A stretch of DNA of 64,000 nt from the NCBI RefSeq assembly GCF_002102345.1, contig NZ_LQPP01000026.1, positions 186,001-250,000 of the forward strand, given 5' to 3'. Below, piece after piece: positions 51,939 through 60,924 of this stretch. The notes beneath the pieces are model-generated. The model did not search any database and was not told where the DNA came from. It saw only the letters and a program-made list of their open reading frames with translations. The translations under genes and the position numbers were made by a program. The DNA is from Mycolicibacterium peregrinum. Lineage in GTDB: Bacteria > Actinomycetota > Actinomycetes > Mycobacteriales > Mycobacteriaceae. How positions within the stretch are numbered: the stretch's first letter is position 1; each line of letters opens with the position of its first letter.

Positions 51939-53354
51939 GTGGCTACCCGCATCGTGATCATCGGCGGCGGACCCGCCGGATATGAGGCGGCACTTGTCGC
52001 CGCTGCCCGCGGCCCTGAGGTCGCGCATGTGACGGTCATCGACTCCGACGGCATCGGCGGTGCCTGCGTGCTGTGGGACTGCGTGCCGTCCAAGACCTTC
52101 ATCGCGTCCACGGGTGTGCGCACCGAACTGCGGCGCGCTCCCAATCTTGGATATTCGCTGGACTTCGAACAGTCCAAGATCTCGCTGCCGCAGATCAACG
52201 AGCGGGTCAAGAACCTGGCGACGGCTCAGTCCGACGACATCGCCGAGCGGCTGCGCAGCCAGGGAATCGAGCTGATCGCCGGCCGCGGCGAGCTGATCGA
52301 CGACGTCCCTGGCATGGCCCAGCACCGCGTCAAGGTCACCGGCCCCGATGGCGCGGTCAGCCAGCTGCCCGCCGACGTGGTGCTGATCGCCACCGGTGCC
52401 AGTCCGCGGGTACTGCCCAACGCCGTTCCCGACGGCGACCGCATCCTCAACTGGCGCCAGCTCTATGACCTCGAATCGCTGCCGGAGCATCTCGTGGTGG
52501 TGGGGTCGGGTGTCACCGGCGCCGAGTTCGTCAACGCCTACACCGAACTCGGCGTGACCGTGACGGTCGTGGCCAGCCGCGATCAGATCCTGCCGCACGA
52601 AGATTCCGACGCCGCCGCCGTGCTGGAGGAAGTGTTCTCCGAACGCGGTGTCACGCTGATCAAGAACGCCCGAGCCCAGTCGGTCACCCGCACCGAGAGC
52701 GGCGTGCGCGTCGCGATGGCCGACGGGCGCACCGTCGACGGCAGCCATGCGCTGATGACGGTCGGCTCGGTCCCCAATACGAATGGTCTCGGTCTGGAGC
52801 GCGTCGGCATCGAGCTCGGGCCGGGCAATTACCTCAAGGTCGACCGCGTGTCGCGGACCTCGGTGTCCGGTATCTACGCGGCGGGGGACTGCACCGGACT
52901 GCTGCCGCTGGCCTCGGTGGCGGCCATGCAGGGACGCATCGCGATGTATCACGCCCTCGGCGAGGCCGTGGCCCCGATCCGGTTGCGCACCGTCGCCGCG
53001 GCGGTGTTCACCCGCCCCGAGATCGCCGCGGTCGGGGTCCCGCAGGCCGCGATCGACGACGGGTCGGTGCCGGCCCGCACCCTGACCCTGCCGCTCAACA
53101 CGAACGCCCGGGCCAAGATGTCCAGCCTGCGCCGCGGTTTCGTCAAGATCTTCTGCCGCCCGGCCACCGGTGTGGTGATCGGCGGTGTGGTGGTGGCCCC
53201 GATCGCCTCCGAACTGATCCTGCCGATCGCCCTGGCGGTTCAGAACGGCATTCCGGTCACCGAGCTGGCCCAGACCTTCTCGGTGTACCCGTCGTTGTCG
53301 GGTTCGATCACCGAGGCCGCGCGTCAGTTGATGAAGCACGACGACCTGGACTAG
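51939..53354 (+). CDS. lpdA: Flavoprotein NAD(P)H quinone reductase / disulfide-reductase family
   Basis: This 471-residue protein has the lipoamide dehydrogenase fold: FAD motif VIIGGGPAGYEAAL, NAD motif LVVVGSGVTGAEFV and the GIYAAGDCTGLLPLASVAA segment. Both redox cysteines of the CxxxxC pair are present (C43 and C48 in GACVLWDCVPSK). The C-terminal His-Glu dyad of true lipoamide dehydrogenases is lost (FSVYPSLSGSITEA), so a quinone-reductase-like role, as reported for M. tuberculosis LpdA (Rv3303c), is more likely. In the latter, as I recall, the first Cys is missing. GTG start. The next gene converges 9 nt downstream. Confidence 0.92.
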   Translation: MATRIVIIGGGPAGYEAALVAAARGPEVAHVTVIDSDGIGGACVLWDCVPSKTFIASTGVRTELRRAPNLGYSLDFEQSKISLPQINERVKNLATAQSDDIAERLRSQGIELIAGRGELIDDVPGMAQHRVKVTGPDGAVSQLPADVVLIATGASPRVLPNAVPDGDRILNWRQLYDLESLPEHLVVVGSGVTGAEFVNAYTELGVTVTVVASRDQILPHEDSDAAAVLEEVFSERGVTLIKNARAQSVTRTESGVRVAMADGRTVDGSHALMTVGSVPNTNGLGLERVGIELGPGNYLKVDRVSRTSVSGIYAAGDCTGLLPLASVAAMQGRIAMYHALGEAVAPIRLRTVAAAVFTRPEIAAVGVPQAAIDDGSVPARTLTLPLNTNARAKMSSLRRGFVKIFCRPATGVVIGGVVVAPIASELILPIALAVQNGIPVTELAQTFSVYPSLSGSITEAARQLMKHDDLD

Positions 53355-53363
53355 CGCCCGATG

Positions 53364-53957
53364 TCACGCCCGGCGGCGTCGTCGCACCAGCGCCGTGATG
53401 ACGAGCGTCAGGATCCCGGCGACACACAAGACCCCGCCGCCGAAGATGGCGAAAATACCGCCGACGAGCGATACGGGTTTCGCGTCACCGCCCACGCCGA
53501 ACTCGTCTGAGGCAGCACCTTTGCAGGTGACGGCATAGTCAGACGCCTTTTGCACGGTCACGGTGAACAGGGCCTGCCACTGGTTGATCGTGAGGGTGCC
53601 GTCGTAGTTGTCCATCTTGATGTCATCGTCGGAACCGGTTCGAGTGCGGACGTTGCATCGCACGTGGTGATTCTCGTCAGGTTCGGCAACGAAGATCACC
53701 CTGGTCTCACCGGCGTCGAAGTGCACCGTCGTCGTCTCGCCGTTTCCGAAGGTGTGTTCGGCATCGGGTGCCGCGTCGGAAAAATTACCGATCATCCCCA
53801 CGCCCCCGAATACCGCGACCAGCACACCGACGATCAGCAGTGCCGCGCCGGCGCCGTACCAGAGCTTCTTCGGCGCCGCCTTCCGTTGCGGCGGGCCGGG
53901 AAAGTAACCAGGCGGCGGGTACGGCTGACCCGGCAAGCCCGGGGGCGGAATCGACAC
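53364..53957 (-). CDS. Two-span membrane protein with extracytoplasmic domain
   Basis: A 197-residue protein of unknown function. Pro-rich cytoplasmic start (PGQPYPPPGYFPGPP), first membrane helix (about 34-56), an extracytoplasmic domain of about 100 residues with two Cys (HHVRCNVRTRTG and YAVTCKGAAS) likely to form a disulfide, and a second helix (about 165-190) before a basic end RRRRR. The GTG at 53957 is chosen because upstream in-frame sequence overlaps the glpD2 promoter on the other strand. It is divergent from glpD2 and convergent with lpdA. Confidence 0.72.
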   Translation of the reverse strand: MSIPPPGLPGQPYPPPGYFPGPPQRKAAPKKLWYGAGAALLIVGVLVAVFGGVGMIGNFSDAAPDAEHTFGNGETTTVHFDAGETRVIFVAEPDENHHVRCNVRTRTGSDDDIKMDNYDGTLTINQWQALFTVTVQKASDYAVTCKGAASDEFGVGGDAKPVSLVGGIFAIFGGGVLCVAGILTLVITALVRRRRRA

Positions 53958-54047
53958 GCTAGGGAACCTACCGCTCAAAAGGGGCGGCGCAGATGAATTG
54001 GACTGGCCGAGGACGGGCAGAATCGGGCAGATCCCACGCCACCCACG

Positions 54048-54053
54048 TAGCCT
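54048..54053 (+). promoter_or_regulatory. Leaderless -10 box of glpD2
   Basis: TAGCCT lies 7 nt before the GTG at 54061, supporting that start over an upstream ATG at 53998. Confidence 0.5.
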
Positions 54054-54060
54054 GGGTTTC

Positions 54061-55806
54061 GTGACTGACCCGATCTCAGCACCGGGCGACGGGCAAACCT
54101 TCCTCGGACCGCAGCACAGGGCGCAAGCCTGGCAACGACTCGGCAGTGAACAATTCGACGTGGTGGTCATCGGCGGCGGTGTGGTGGGCGCCGGGGCGGC
54201 GTTGGACGCCGCGACCCGCGGACTCACCGTGGCCCTCGTCGAGGCTCGCGATTTCGCTTCCGGTACCTCCAGCCGCAGCTCCAAAATGTTCCACGGCGGG
54301 CTGCGTTATCTCGAGCAGCTCGAATTCGGCCTGGTGCGTGAGGCCCTCTACGAGCGTGAACTCTCGCTGACCACGTTGGCGCCGCACCTGGTGAAGCCGC
54401 TGCCGTTCCTGTTCCCGTTGACCAACCGTTGGTGGGAGCGGCCCTACATCGCAGCGGGCATCTTCCTCTACGACCAGCTGGGCGGCGCGAAATCCGTTCC
54501 GGCACAAAAGCATTTGACCAAGTCCGGCGCGCTGCGGCTGGCTCCTGGGTTGAAGCGCAGTTCGCTGATCGGCGGTATCCGCTACTACGACACCGTGGTC
54601 GACGACGCCCGGCACACCATGACGGTGGCCCGCACCGCGGCCCACTACGGCGCGGTCGTGCGGTCGTCGAGTCAGGTGGTGGCGTTGCTGCGTGAGGGCG
54701 ATCGCGTGGTGGGTGTGACGCTGAGGGATTCCGAGGATGGCGCCATCACCGAGGTGCGCGGCCATGTCGTCGTCAACGCCACCGGCGTGTGGACCGACGA
54801 GATTCAGGCGTTGTCCAAGGAACGCGGCCGGTTCCGGGTGCGTGCCTCCAAGGGCGTGCACATCGTGGTGCCGCGGGACCGGATCGTCAGCGAGGTGGCG
54901 ATCATCCTGCGCACCGAGAAGTCGGTGCTGTTCGTGATTCCGTGGGGTACGCACTGGATCATCGGGACCACGGACACAGACTGGAATCTCGACCTCGCGC
55001 ATCCCGCCGCGACCAAGGCCGACATCGATTACATCCTCGGGCATGTCAACACGGTGCTGGCAACCCCGTTGACCCACGACGACATCGACGGCGTCTACGC
55101 CGGCCTGCGCCCGCTGCTGGCCGGTGAGAGTGAGGAGACCTCCAAGCTTTCGCGTGAGCACGCCGTCGCGGTGCCCTCTCCCGGGCTCGTGGCGATCGCG
55201 GGCGGCAAGTACACCACCTACCGGGTGATGGCGGCCGACGCGATCGACGCTGCCGCAGAGTTCATTCCGGCCCGGGTGGCGCCCTCGATCACCGAGAAGG
55301 TGCCGCTGATGGGCGCCGACGGGTACTTCGCGTTGATCAACCAGACCGAATACGTCGGCAAGCAATACGGACTGCATCCTTACCGCGTCCGGCACCTGCT
55401 GGACCGGTACGGCTCGCTGATCAGCGAGGTGCTCAAGATGGCGGAGGGCCGGCCTGAACTGCTGGCACCCATTACCGCTGCGCCGGTCTACTTGAAGGTC
55501 GAGGCCTATTACGCCGCGGCGGCCGAAGGCGCCCTGCACCTGGAGGACATCCTGGCCCGCCGGATGCGGATCGCCATCGAATATCCGCACCGCGGAGTCG
55601 ATTGCGCCCGTGAGGTCGCCGAAGTGGTTGCGCCCGTGTTGGGATGGTCCGCCGAGGACGTCGACCGCGAGGTCGCCACCTATGTCGCCCGGGTGGAGGC
55701 CGAGGTGCTGTCGCAGACCCAGCCCGACGACGAGTCCGCCGATGCACTGCGCCAGGCTGCACCCGAGGCCCGCGCCGAGATCCTCGAACCCGTGCCGCTC
55801 AATTGA
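54061..55806 (+). CDS. glpD2: Glycerol-3-phosphate dehydrogenase (FAD-dependent)
   Basis: The 581-residue peripheral membrane enzyme oxidises glycerol-3-phosphate to dihydroxyacetone phosphate and feeds electrons to quinone. FAD motif VVVIGGGVVGAGAALDAATRG, then FASGTSSRSSKMFHGGLRYL, substrate-site RASKGVHIVVPRDR and GTTDTDWN, and a C-terminal DAO_C domain (about 400-560). It is divergent from the small membrane protein and overlaps the next gene by 4 nt. Corresponds to Rv3302c. Confidence 0.94.
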   Translation: MTDPISAPGDGQTFLGPQHRAQAWQRLGSEQFDVVVIGGGVVGAGAALDAATRGLTVALVEARDFASGTSSRSSKMFHGGLRYLEQLEFGLVREALYERELSLTTLAPHLVKPLPFLFPLTNRWWERPYIAAGIFLYDQLGGAKSVPAQKHLTKSGALRLAPGLKRSSLIGGIRYYDTVVDDARHTMTVARTAAHYGAVVRSSSQVVALLREGDRVVGVTLRDSEDGAITEVRGHVVVNATGVWTDEIQALSKERGRFRVRASKGVHIVVPRDRIVSEVAIILRTEKSVLFVIPWGTHWIIGTTDTDWNLDLAHPAATKADIDYILGHVNTVLATPLTHDDIDGVYAGLRPLLAGESEETSKLSREHAVAVPSPGLVAIAGGKYTTYRVMAADAIDAAAEFIPARVAPSITEKVPLMGADGYFALINQTEYVGKQYGLHPYRVRHLLDRYGSLISEVLKMAEGRPELLAPITAAPVYLKVEAYYAAAAEGALHLEDILARRMRIAIEYPHRGVDCAREVAEVVAPVLGWSAEDVDREVATYVARVEAEVLSQTQPDDESADALRQAAPEARAEILEPVPLN

Positions 55807-56660
55807 GAAAGCGCCCTCCGCCGCTGCCGGTGCGTGACGGTATCGGCCCGGCGCGGCTGCGGTTACTGGGCGGCAATGTGTACGACGAGCTGCAGCAGCG
55901 GTTCGGTATCGGCGCGAAAGTGCTTGCCGGAGAAGTGCTTCTGCCCGACGGTACGGTTGTCGACGCCACCACGGAATTGCCCGCGGGCTCGCATGTCTAC
56001 TTCTACCGCGATCTTGCCGACGAGGTGGAGGTGCCGTTCGACATCCCGGTGCTGTACCGCGACGACGACATCGTCGTCGTCGACAAACCGCACTTCCTGG
56101 CCACGATGCCCCGCGGTGGGCACGTCGCACAGACCGCGCTGGTGCGGTTGCGTCGGAAGCTCGACCTGCCGGAGCTGAGCCCTGCGCACCGGCTGGACCG
56201 CCTGACCGCCGGGGTGCTGCTGTTCACCGTGCGTCCCGAGGTGCGCGGAAGTTATCAGCGGCTGTTCGCCGAGGGTAAGACCCGCAAGACGTATCTGGCC
56301 CGGGCCGCGGGCACCGCCACCGTCTCGTTGCCCATCACGCTGCGCAGCCGGATCATCAAGCACCGCGGTCGGTTACAGGCCTTCGAGGAAGCCGGGGCGC
56401 CCAACGCCGAGACCTTTGTCGAGGAACTGGGAAACGGGCTGTACCGGCTGTCGCCCCGCACCGGGCAGACGCATCAGTTGCGGGTACACATGAACTCGAT
56501 CGGGTTGCCGATCGTCGGGGATTCCTTGTACCCCAACGTGATCGACGTCGCGGCGGATAACTTCGACCATCCACTGCAACTGTTGGCCCAGCGCCTCGAG
56601 TTCACCGACCCGATCACCGGTGAGGACCGCGAATTCGTCAGTGCCCGGACATTGGGCTGA
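55803..56660 (+). CDS. RluA-family pseudouridine synthase
   Basis: This 285-residue enzyme has the catalytic Asp in SPAHRLDRLTAGVLLF and the RTGQTHQLRVHMNSIG and PIVGDSLYP motifs of RluA-type synthases, which convert uridine to pseudouridine in rRNA or tRNA. The predicted start is TTG at 55803 overlapping the glpD2 stop (TTGA), giving MRKRPPPLPVRDG; no ATG or GTG lies before the conserved region in this frame except inside glpD2. Corresponds to Rv3300c. Confidence 0.88.
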   Translation: MRKRPPPLPVRDGIGPARLRLLGGNVYDELQQRFGIGAKVLAGEVLLPDGTVVDATTELPAGSHVYFYRDLADEVEVPFDIPVLYRDDDIVVVDKPHFLATMPRGGHVAQTALVRLRRKLDLPELSPAHRLDRLTAGVLLFTVRPEVRGSYQRLFAEGKTRKTYLARAAGTATVSLPITLRSRIIKHRGRLQAFEEAGAPNAETFVEELGNGLYRLSPRTGQTHQLRVHMNSIGLPIVGDSLYPNVIDVAADNFDHPLQLLAQRLEFTDPITGEDREFVSARTLG

Positions 56661-56701
56661 AGCCTTGCACGGCCGGACCGTGGTGATGGTCTACTGACGG
56701 G

Positions 56702-57472
56702 GTGAACCGTGAGACCTTTGACCATCTGTTCGACATGACCGACCGCACCGTGATCGTCACCGGCGGCACCCGTGGCATCGGATTGGCCCTCGCCGAGGGC
56801 TTCACGCTGGCCGGCGCGCGTGTGGTGGTTGCCAGCCGCAAGCCCGACGCCTGCGAACGGGCCGCCGAGCACCTGCGCGAGCTCGGGGGACAGGCGATCG
56901 GGGTGCCCACCCACAGCGGCAACATCGACGACCTCGGCGCGCTGGTGGAGCGCACGGTCGCCGAGTTCGGCGGGGTCGACGTGGTGGTCAACAACGCGGC
57001 GAACGCACTGGCCCAGCCGCTGGGGCAGATGACGCCGGAGGCTTGGGCAAAGTCCTACGAGGTAAACCTGCGTGGACCGGTGTTCCTGGTCCAGCACGCG
57101 TTGCCGCATCTGAAGGCCAGCCCCAAGGCGGCGGTGCTGAACATGGTGTCGGTCGGGGCGTTCAATTTCGCCCCCGCCCTGTCGATCTATGCCTCGGGCA
57201 AGGCCGCGCTGATGTCGGTCACCCGGTCGATGGCGGCCGAGTTCGCGCCGCTGGGCATCCGGGTCAACGCCTTGGCGCCGGGACCGGTCGACACCGACAT
57301 GATGCGCAACAACCCGCAGGAAGCCATCGATCTGATGAAGGGCGGGACCCTGATGAAGCGGCTGGCCACCCCGGATGAGATGGTCGGCGCGGCCCTGCTG
57401 ATGTGCTCGGACGCCGGCAGCTACATGACCGGGCAGGTGATCATCGTCGACGGTGGCGGGACGGCGCGATGA
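56702..57472 (+). CDS. Short-chain dehydrogenase/reductase
   Basis: This 256-residue SDR has TGGTRGIG, the NNAA motif and the Tyr-x-x-x-Lys pair in YASGKAALMSVTRSM. It is probably an NAD(P)-linked alcohol dehydrogenase/ketoreductase with unknown substrate. The GTG at 56702 follows the pseudouridine synthase gene after 41 nt. It is convergent with the enoyl-CoA hydratase gene. Confidence 0.9.
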   Translation: MNRETFDHLFDMTDRTVIVTGGTRGIGLALAEGFTLAGARVVVASRKPDACERAAEHLRELGGQAIGVPTHSGNIDDLGALVERTVAEFGGVDVVVNNAANALAQPLGQMTPEAWAKSYEVNLRGPVFLVQHALPHLKASPKAAVLNMVSVGAFNFAPALSIYASGKAALMSVTRSMAAEFAPLGIRVNALAPGPVDTDMMRNNPQEAIDLMKGGTLMKRLATPDEMVGAALLMCSDAGSYMTGQVIIVDGGGTAR

Positions 57473-57505
57473 CTGTCCCGGGGTACGACGACTTCACCGT
57501 GACGC

Positions 57506-58297
57506 TCACCCACGCTTCGTGAACTGAGCCGTCCCGCTCAGACTGCCCGTGCCGACGGACAGGATCTGGCTGCGGTTCTCCACATGTAGCGCGGTCTCCA
57601 GACAGCCGGCATCGAGATTGGCCCACAGCACCTGTTTGGTGGATTCCAGGCCGAATTTGCCATAACCGCAAAGGGTTTCGGCAATCTCCAGGGCGGCATC
57701 GAGCAGGTTGGCGGTGTCGTCGACGATGCGGGTGACCAGCCCGAGTCGCAGCGCCTCCGCCGCGTCGACCGCCCGCGCGGTCAGGATCAGATCGAACGCC
57801 GGGCCCGCGCCGATGATCCTGGGCAGCGTGTAGCTCACCCCGATGTCGCAGCCGCCGATGCCCAGCTTGATGAACTGTGTGCAGAACTTCGCCGCGGGTC
57901 CGGCGATGCGGATGTCGCTGGCTGCGGCCAGCGCGAAGCCACCGCCGTAGGCGGCGCCGTTGACCGCGGCGATGACGGGCTGGCGCAGCCGGTGCAGCTT
58001 GACCGTCAGGTTGGCGATGCGTTCCTGCCAGCGCATGCCCGAGCGGGGGAACTCGGTGCCGCCACCCGCCTCGGGCGGGTTGGGATTGCTCAGATCCAGG
58101 CCCGAGCAGAAGCCGCGTCCGGCGCCGGTGAGGACCACGACGCGGCACTCGTTGTTCGCCGCGATGTCGTCGAGTGTGGCGTGCAGGGCCTCCACCAGTT
58201 CGTACGACAACGCATTCAGTTTCTCGGGCCGATTGAGGGTGAGGACTGCGATGTCGGGGCGCGGGTAGGTGAGGTCAAGCGGCTCTGCAAGGGACAT
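57506..58297 (-). CDS. Enoyl-CoA hydratase/isomerase family protein
   Basis: This 263-residue crotonase-fold protein has the oxyanion-hole residues in FCSGLDLS and NGAAYGGGFALAAASDI and the segment KLGIGGCDIGVSYTLPR. The usual second catalytic Glu appears to be Asp (GCDIG) and the first is not obvious, so whether it is a hydratase or another crotonase activity is open. TAGGGT on the minus strand (58310-58305) lies 7 nt before the ATG, predicting a leaderless start. Confidence 0.88.
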   Translation of the reverse strand: MSLAEPLDLTYPRPDIAVLTLNRPEKLNALSYELVEALHATLDDIAANNECRVVVLTGAGRGFCSGLDLSNPNPPEAGGGTEFPRSGMRWQERIANLTVKLHRLRQPVIAAVNGAAYGGGFALAAASDIRIAGPAAKFCTQFIKLGIGGCDIGVSYTLPRIIGAGPAFDLILTARAVDAAEALRLGLVTRIVDDTANLLDAALEIAETLCGYGKFGLESTKQVLWANLDAGCLETALHVENRSQILSVGTGSLSGTAQFTKRG

Positions 58298-58304
58298 GAG
58301 CGGG

Positions 58305-58310
58305 ACCCTA
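58305..58310 (-). promoter_or_regulatory. Leaderless -10 box of the enoyl-CoA hydratase gene
   Basis: The minus-strand TAGGGT ends 7 nt before the ATG at 58297, in the 29-nt gap to the permease gene. Confidence 0.45.
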
Positions 58311-58326
58311 TCCGCCGCACCCTGGT

Positions 58327-59826
58327 TCAGACTGACACTTCAGCAAGGTCGGCGACGTCGCGGCGCTCCTGCCGCCGCGCCAGCATCGAGTGGGAGCGTC
58401 CGTAAGCGAAGTACAGCACCACCCCGATCGCCATCCAGATCGCGAAGCGTAGCCAGGTCTCCAACTCGAGGTTGAACATCAGCCAGAGGCAGGAGAGCGC
58501 GGCCAGAATCGGTATCACCGGAACGAACGGAACACGGAAGCCGCGCTTCAGATCGGGCCGGGTGCGGCGCAGGACGGGGACGCCGATCGCAACGAGGATG
58601 AACGCGAACAGGGTGCCGATGTTGACCATTCCCGCGAGAGTGCCGAAGTCGACGAACGCCGCGAGCAGCGCGCACACCGTTCCCACGATGATCGTCAATC
58701 GCACCGGCGTGCCCTGCCTGCCGGTGTACGCGAGGCGGCGGGGAAGCAGTCCGTCGCGGGACATCGCGAACAGGACCCGGGTCTGGCCCAGGAACATCAC
58801 CATGACGACGGTCGACAGGCCGGCCAACGCTCCGATGGAGATGATGTTCTTCGCCCAGGTGTCACCGTGCAGGGCGAATGCCGTTGCGAGGGTGGCATTG
58901 TCGCCCTGGAGCTGGGTGTACGGCACCATGCCGGTGAGGACGAATGAGACCGCGACGTAGCACACCGTGACGATGGCAAGCGCTCCGAAGATGCCGCGCG
59001 GTACGTCGCGCTGCGGATTGCGGGTCTCCTCCGCGGCGGTGGCGACCACGTCGAAGCCGATGAAGGCGAAGAAGGCGATGCTGGCCGCAGTCAGGAGGCC
59101 CAGCCAGCCGAAGCTCGAGCCGCCGGTCCCGGTGAGCCACCCGAGCATCGACTGGTGCACGCCGTCCGCTCTGGCTGACGGCTGAGCCGGCGGGATGAAG
59201 GGCGTGAGGTTCGATGCCTTGAAGTAGCCGGCGCCGACCACGAGGATCAGGACGATCACTGCGAGTTTGATCGCCACCGCGACGGCGGACACCCGTGAGG
59301 ACAGCTTGGTCCCGGTCGCCAGCAGGAACCCGACGATGGCGATGATCACCACGGCACCCCAGTCGAACTTGACCGACCCGAAGTGCACGACCGGTGACAT
59401 CGATCCGCCCAGTATTTCGCCGAGGTATTGCGACCATCCTTTGGCGACAACGGATACCGCGAGCGCGAACTCCAATATCAGGTCCCAGCCGATGATCCAG
59501 GCGATCAACTCACCGAAGGTGGCGTAGGAGAAGGTGTAGGCGCTGCCCGCGACGGGGACGGTGGAGGCGAATTCCGCGTAGCAGAGTGCGGTGAGGCCGC
59601 AGGTGATCGCCGCAAGAATGAAGGCCAGCGATACGGACGGTCCCGCCATGGTGCCCGCCGTCTGAGCAGTCAAGGTGAAGATGCCGGCACCGATGACGAC
59701 CGCGACGCCGAAGACGGTGAGATCTCTTGCCGTCAGATCCTTGCGTAGCTTCGAGTCAGGTTCATCGGTGTCCCGGATCGACTGCTCAATCGACTTGGTA
59801 CGGAGCCATCCGCCGCCGGCCGGCAT
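58327..59826 (-). CDS. Amino-acid permease (APC/cationic amino acid transporter type)
   Basis: The 499-residue membrane transporter has 12 or more predicted spans and the APC signature DLTVFGVAVVIGAGIFTLT near the N-terminus, followed by VPVAGSAYTFSYATFGELIAW split over TM3. It should import amino acids by symport. Its ATG overlaps the dehydrogenase stop by 4 nt, making it the last gene of a catabolic operon, so it likely brings in the substrate of that pathway. Confidence 0.92.
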   Translation of the reverse strand: MPAGGGWLRTKSIEQSIRDTDEPDSKLRKDLTARDLTVFGVAVVIGAGIFTLTAQTAGTMAGPSVSLAFILAAITCGLTALCYAEFASTVPVAGSAYTFSYATFGELIAWIIGWDLILEFALAVSVVAKGWSQYLGEILGGSMSPVVHFGSVKFDWGAVVIIAIVGFLLATGTKLSSRVSAVAVAIKLAVIVLILVVGAGYFKASNLTPFIPPAQPSARADGVHQSMLGWLTGTGGSSFGWLGLLTAASIAFFAFIGFDVVATAAEETRNPQRDVPRGIFGALAIVTVCYVAVSFVLTGMVPYTQLQGDNATLATAFALHGDTWAKNIISIGALAGLSTVVMVMFLGQTRVLFAMSRDGLLPRRLAYTGRQGTPVRLTIIVGTVCALLAAFVDFGTLAGMVNIGTLFAFILVAIGVPVLRRTRPDLKRGFRVPFVPVIPILAALSCLWLMFNLELETWLRFAIWMAIGVVLYFAYGRSHSMLARRQERRDVADLAEVSV

Positions 59827-60896
59827 CAGATCGCGCCGTCGAGGCGTCGTTCGGCGAATCGGTTCGCTGCCGCACCGATGCTGATCCCCGAGACCCGTGC
59901 CGCAGAGATGATCTCGCGGGTGCGGTCGAAGATGCGGGTCACGTCGGCTTCTACCGTGGCGCGGTCGACGCCCTGCAATTCACCGGCGACCTGCATGAGA
60001 CCGCCTGCATTGGCGACGAAGTCAGGTACCCAGGTGATCCCGCGCCGGCGAAGCAGTTGCTCGACACCAGGATCGGCGAGCTGGTTGTTGGCTGCGCCGC
60101 AGATCAGCTTCGCCTCGATGGTATCGGCGCTCGCAGGCGTCAGGGTGGCTCCCAGTGCACACGGAGCGTAGACGTCGACGGGTGCGTCTGCCACCGAGCT
60201 CAGCAGGCGAATCGACGGATGATCGATCGAGACGCGATGCAGTGCAGCGTCGTTCACGTCGGTCGCACACACCTCCGCGCCATCGGCGATCAGCAGGGCG
60301 ATCAACTCGCCTCCCACCTTGCCGACGCCTTCGACACCCACCGTACGGCCCGCCAACGAAGCCGTACCCCAGACGGATTCGGCACCTGCGCGCATGGCGT
60401 TGAACACGCCGAGTGCGGTCAGCCGCGCGCTGTCGCCGGAACCGCCCGCGGCGGTGCTGCGACCGGTCACGTACGTGGTGTACTTGCCGATGACGTCCAG
60501 GTCGTCGGTGTTGGTGCCGACGTCACCCGCGGTGACGTACCGCCCGCCGAGATTGTCGACGAACCGGGCGAACGCGGCGAACAGTTCTTCGCTCTTGTCG
60601 CTGTTCGGGTCGCCGATGATGACGGACTTGCCACCGCCGAGGTTCACCCCGGCCGCCGCGGCCTTGTAGGTCATCCCCCAGGACAACCGCAGCACGTCCT
60701 CGAGAGCCTCGAATTCGTCGGCATACGGGTACATCCGGCAGCCGCCGAGCGCCGGGCCGAGGGCGGTCGAATGGATGGCGATGATCGCCTTCAGTCCGGA
60801 CTTCTCGTCCTCGCAGAACACGACCTGCTCGTGGCTTCTGGCACTCAGCTCGCGCGAGCGACCGAAGACCCCGAGGGTGGTGGGCATAGCTGTCAC
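59826..60896 (-). CDS. Glu/Leu/Phe/Val-type amino-acid dehydrogenase
   Basis: This NAD-dependent oxidative deaminase of 356 residues has the glycine-rich substrate motif LGGCRMYPY, the catalytic-Lys segment MTYKAAAAGVNLGGGKSVI, and a C-terminal Rossmann domain (VGVEGVGKVGGELIALL). The length of about 350 fits leucine/valine/phenylalanine dehydrogenases rather than glutamate dehydrogenase. It makes the 2-oxo acid used by the oxidoreductase encoded upstream. GTG start at 60896 behind AAGGA; an in-frame ATG follows three codons later. Confidence 0.92.
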   Translation of the reverse strand: MTAMPTTLGVFGRSRELSARSHEQVVFCEDEKSGLKAIIAIHSTALGPALGGCRMYPYADEFEALEDVLRLSWGMTYKAAAAGVNLGGGKSVIIGDPNSDKSEELFAAFARFVDNLGGRYVTAGDVGTNTDDLDVIGKYTTYVTGRSTAAGGSGDSARLTALGVFNAMRAGAESVWGTASLAGRTVGVEGVGKVGGELIALLIADGAEVCATDVNDAALHRVSIDHPSIRLLSSVADAPVDVYAPCALGATLTPASADTIEAKLICGAANNQLADPGVEQLLRRRGITWVPDFVANAGGLMQVAGELQGVDRATVEADVTRIFDRTREIISAARVSGISIGAAANRFAERRLDGAI

Positions 60897-60924
60897 TGGT
60901 GATTCCTTTTCTGTCGTGGCTTGG

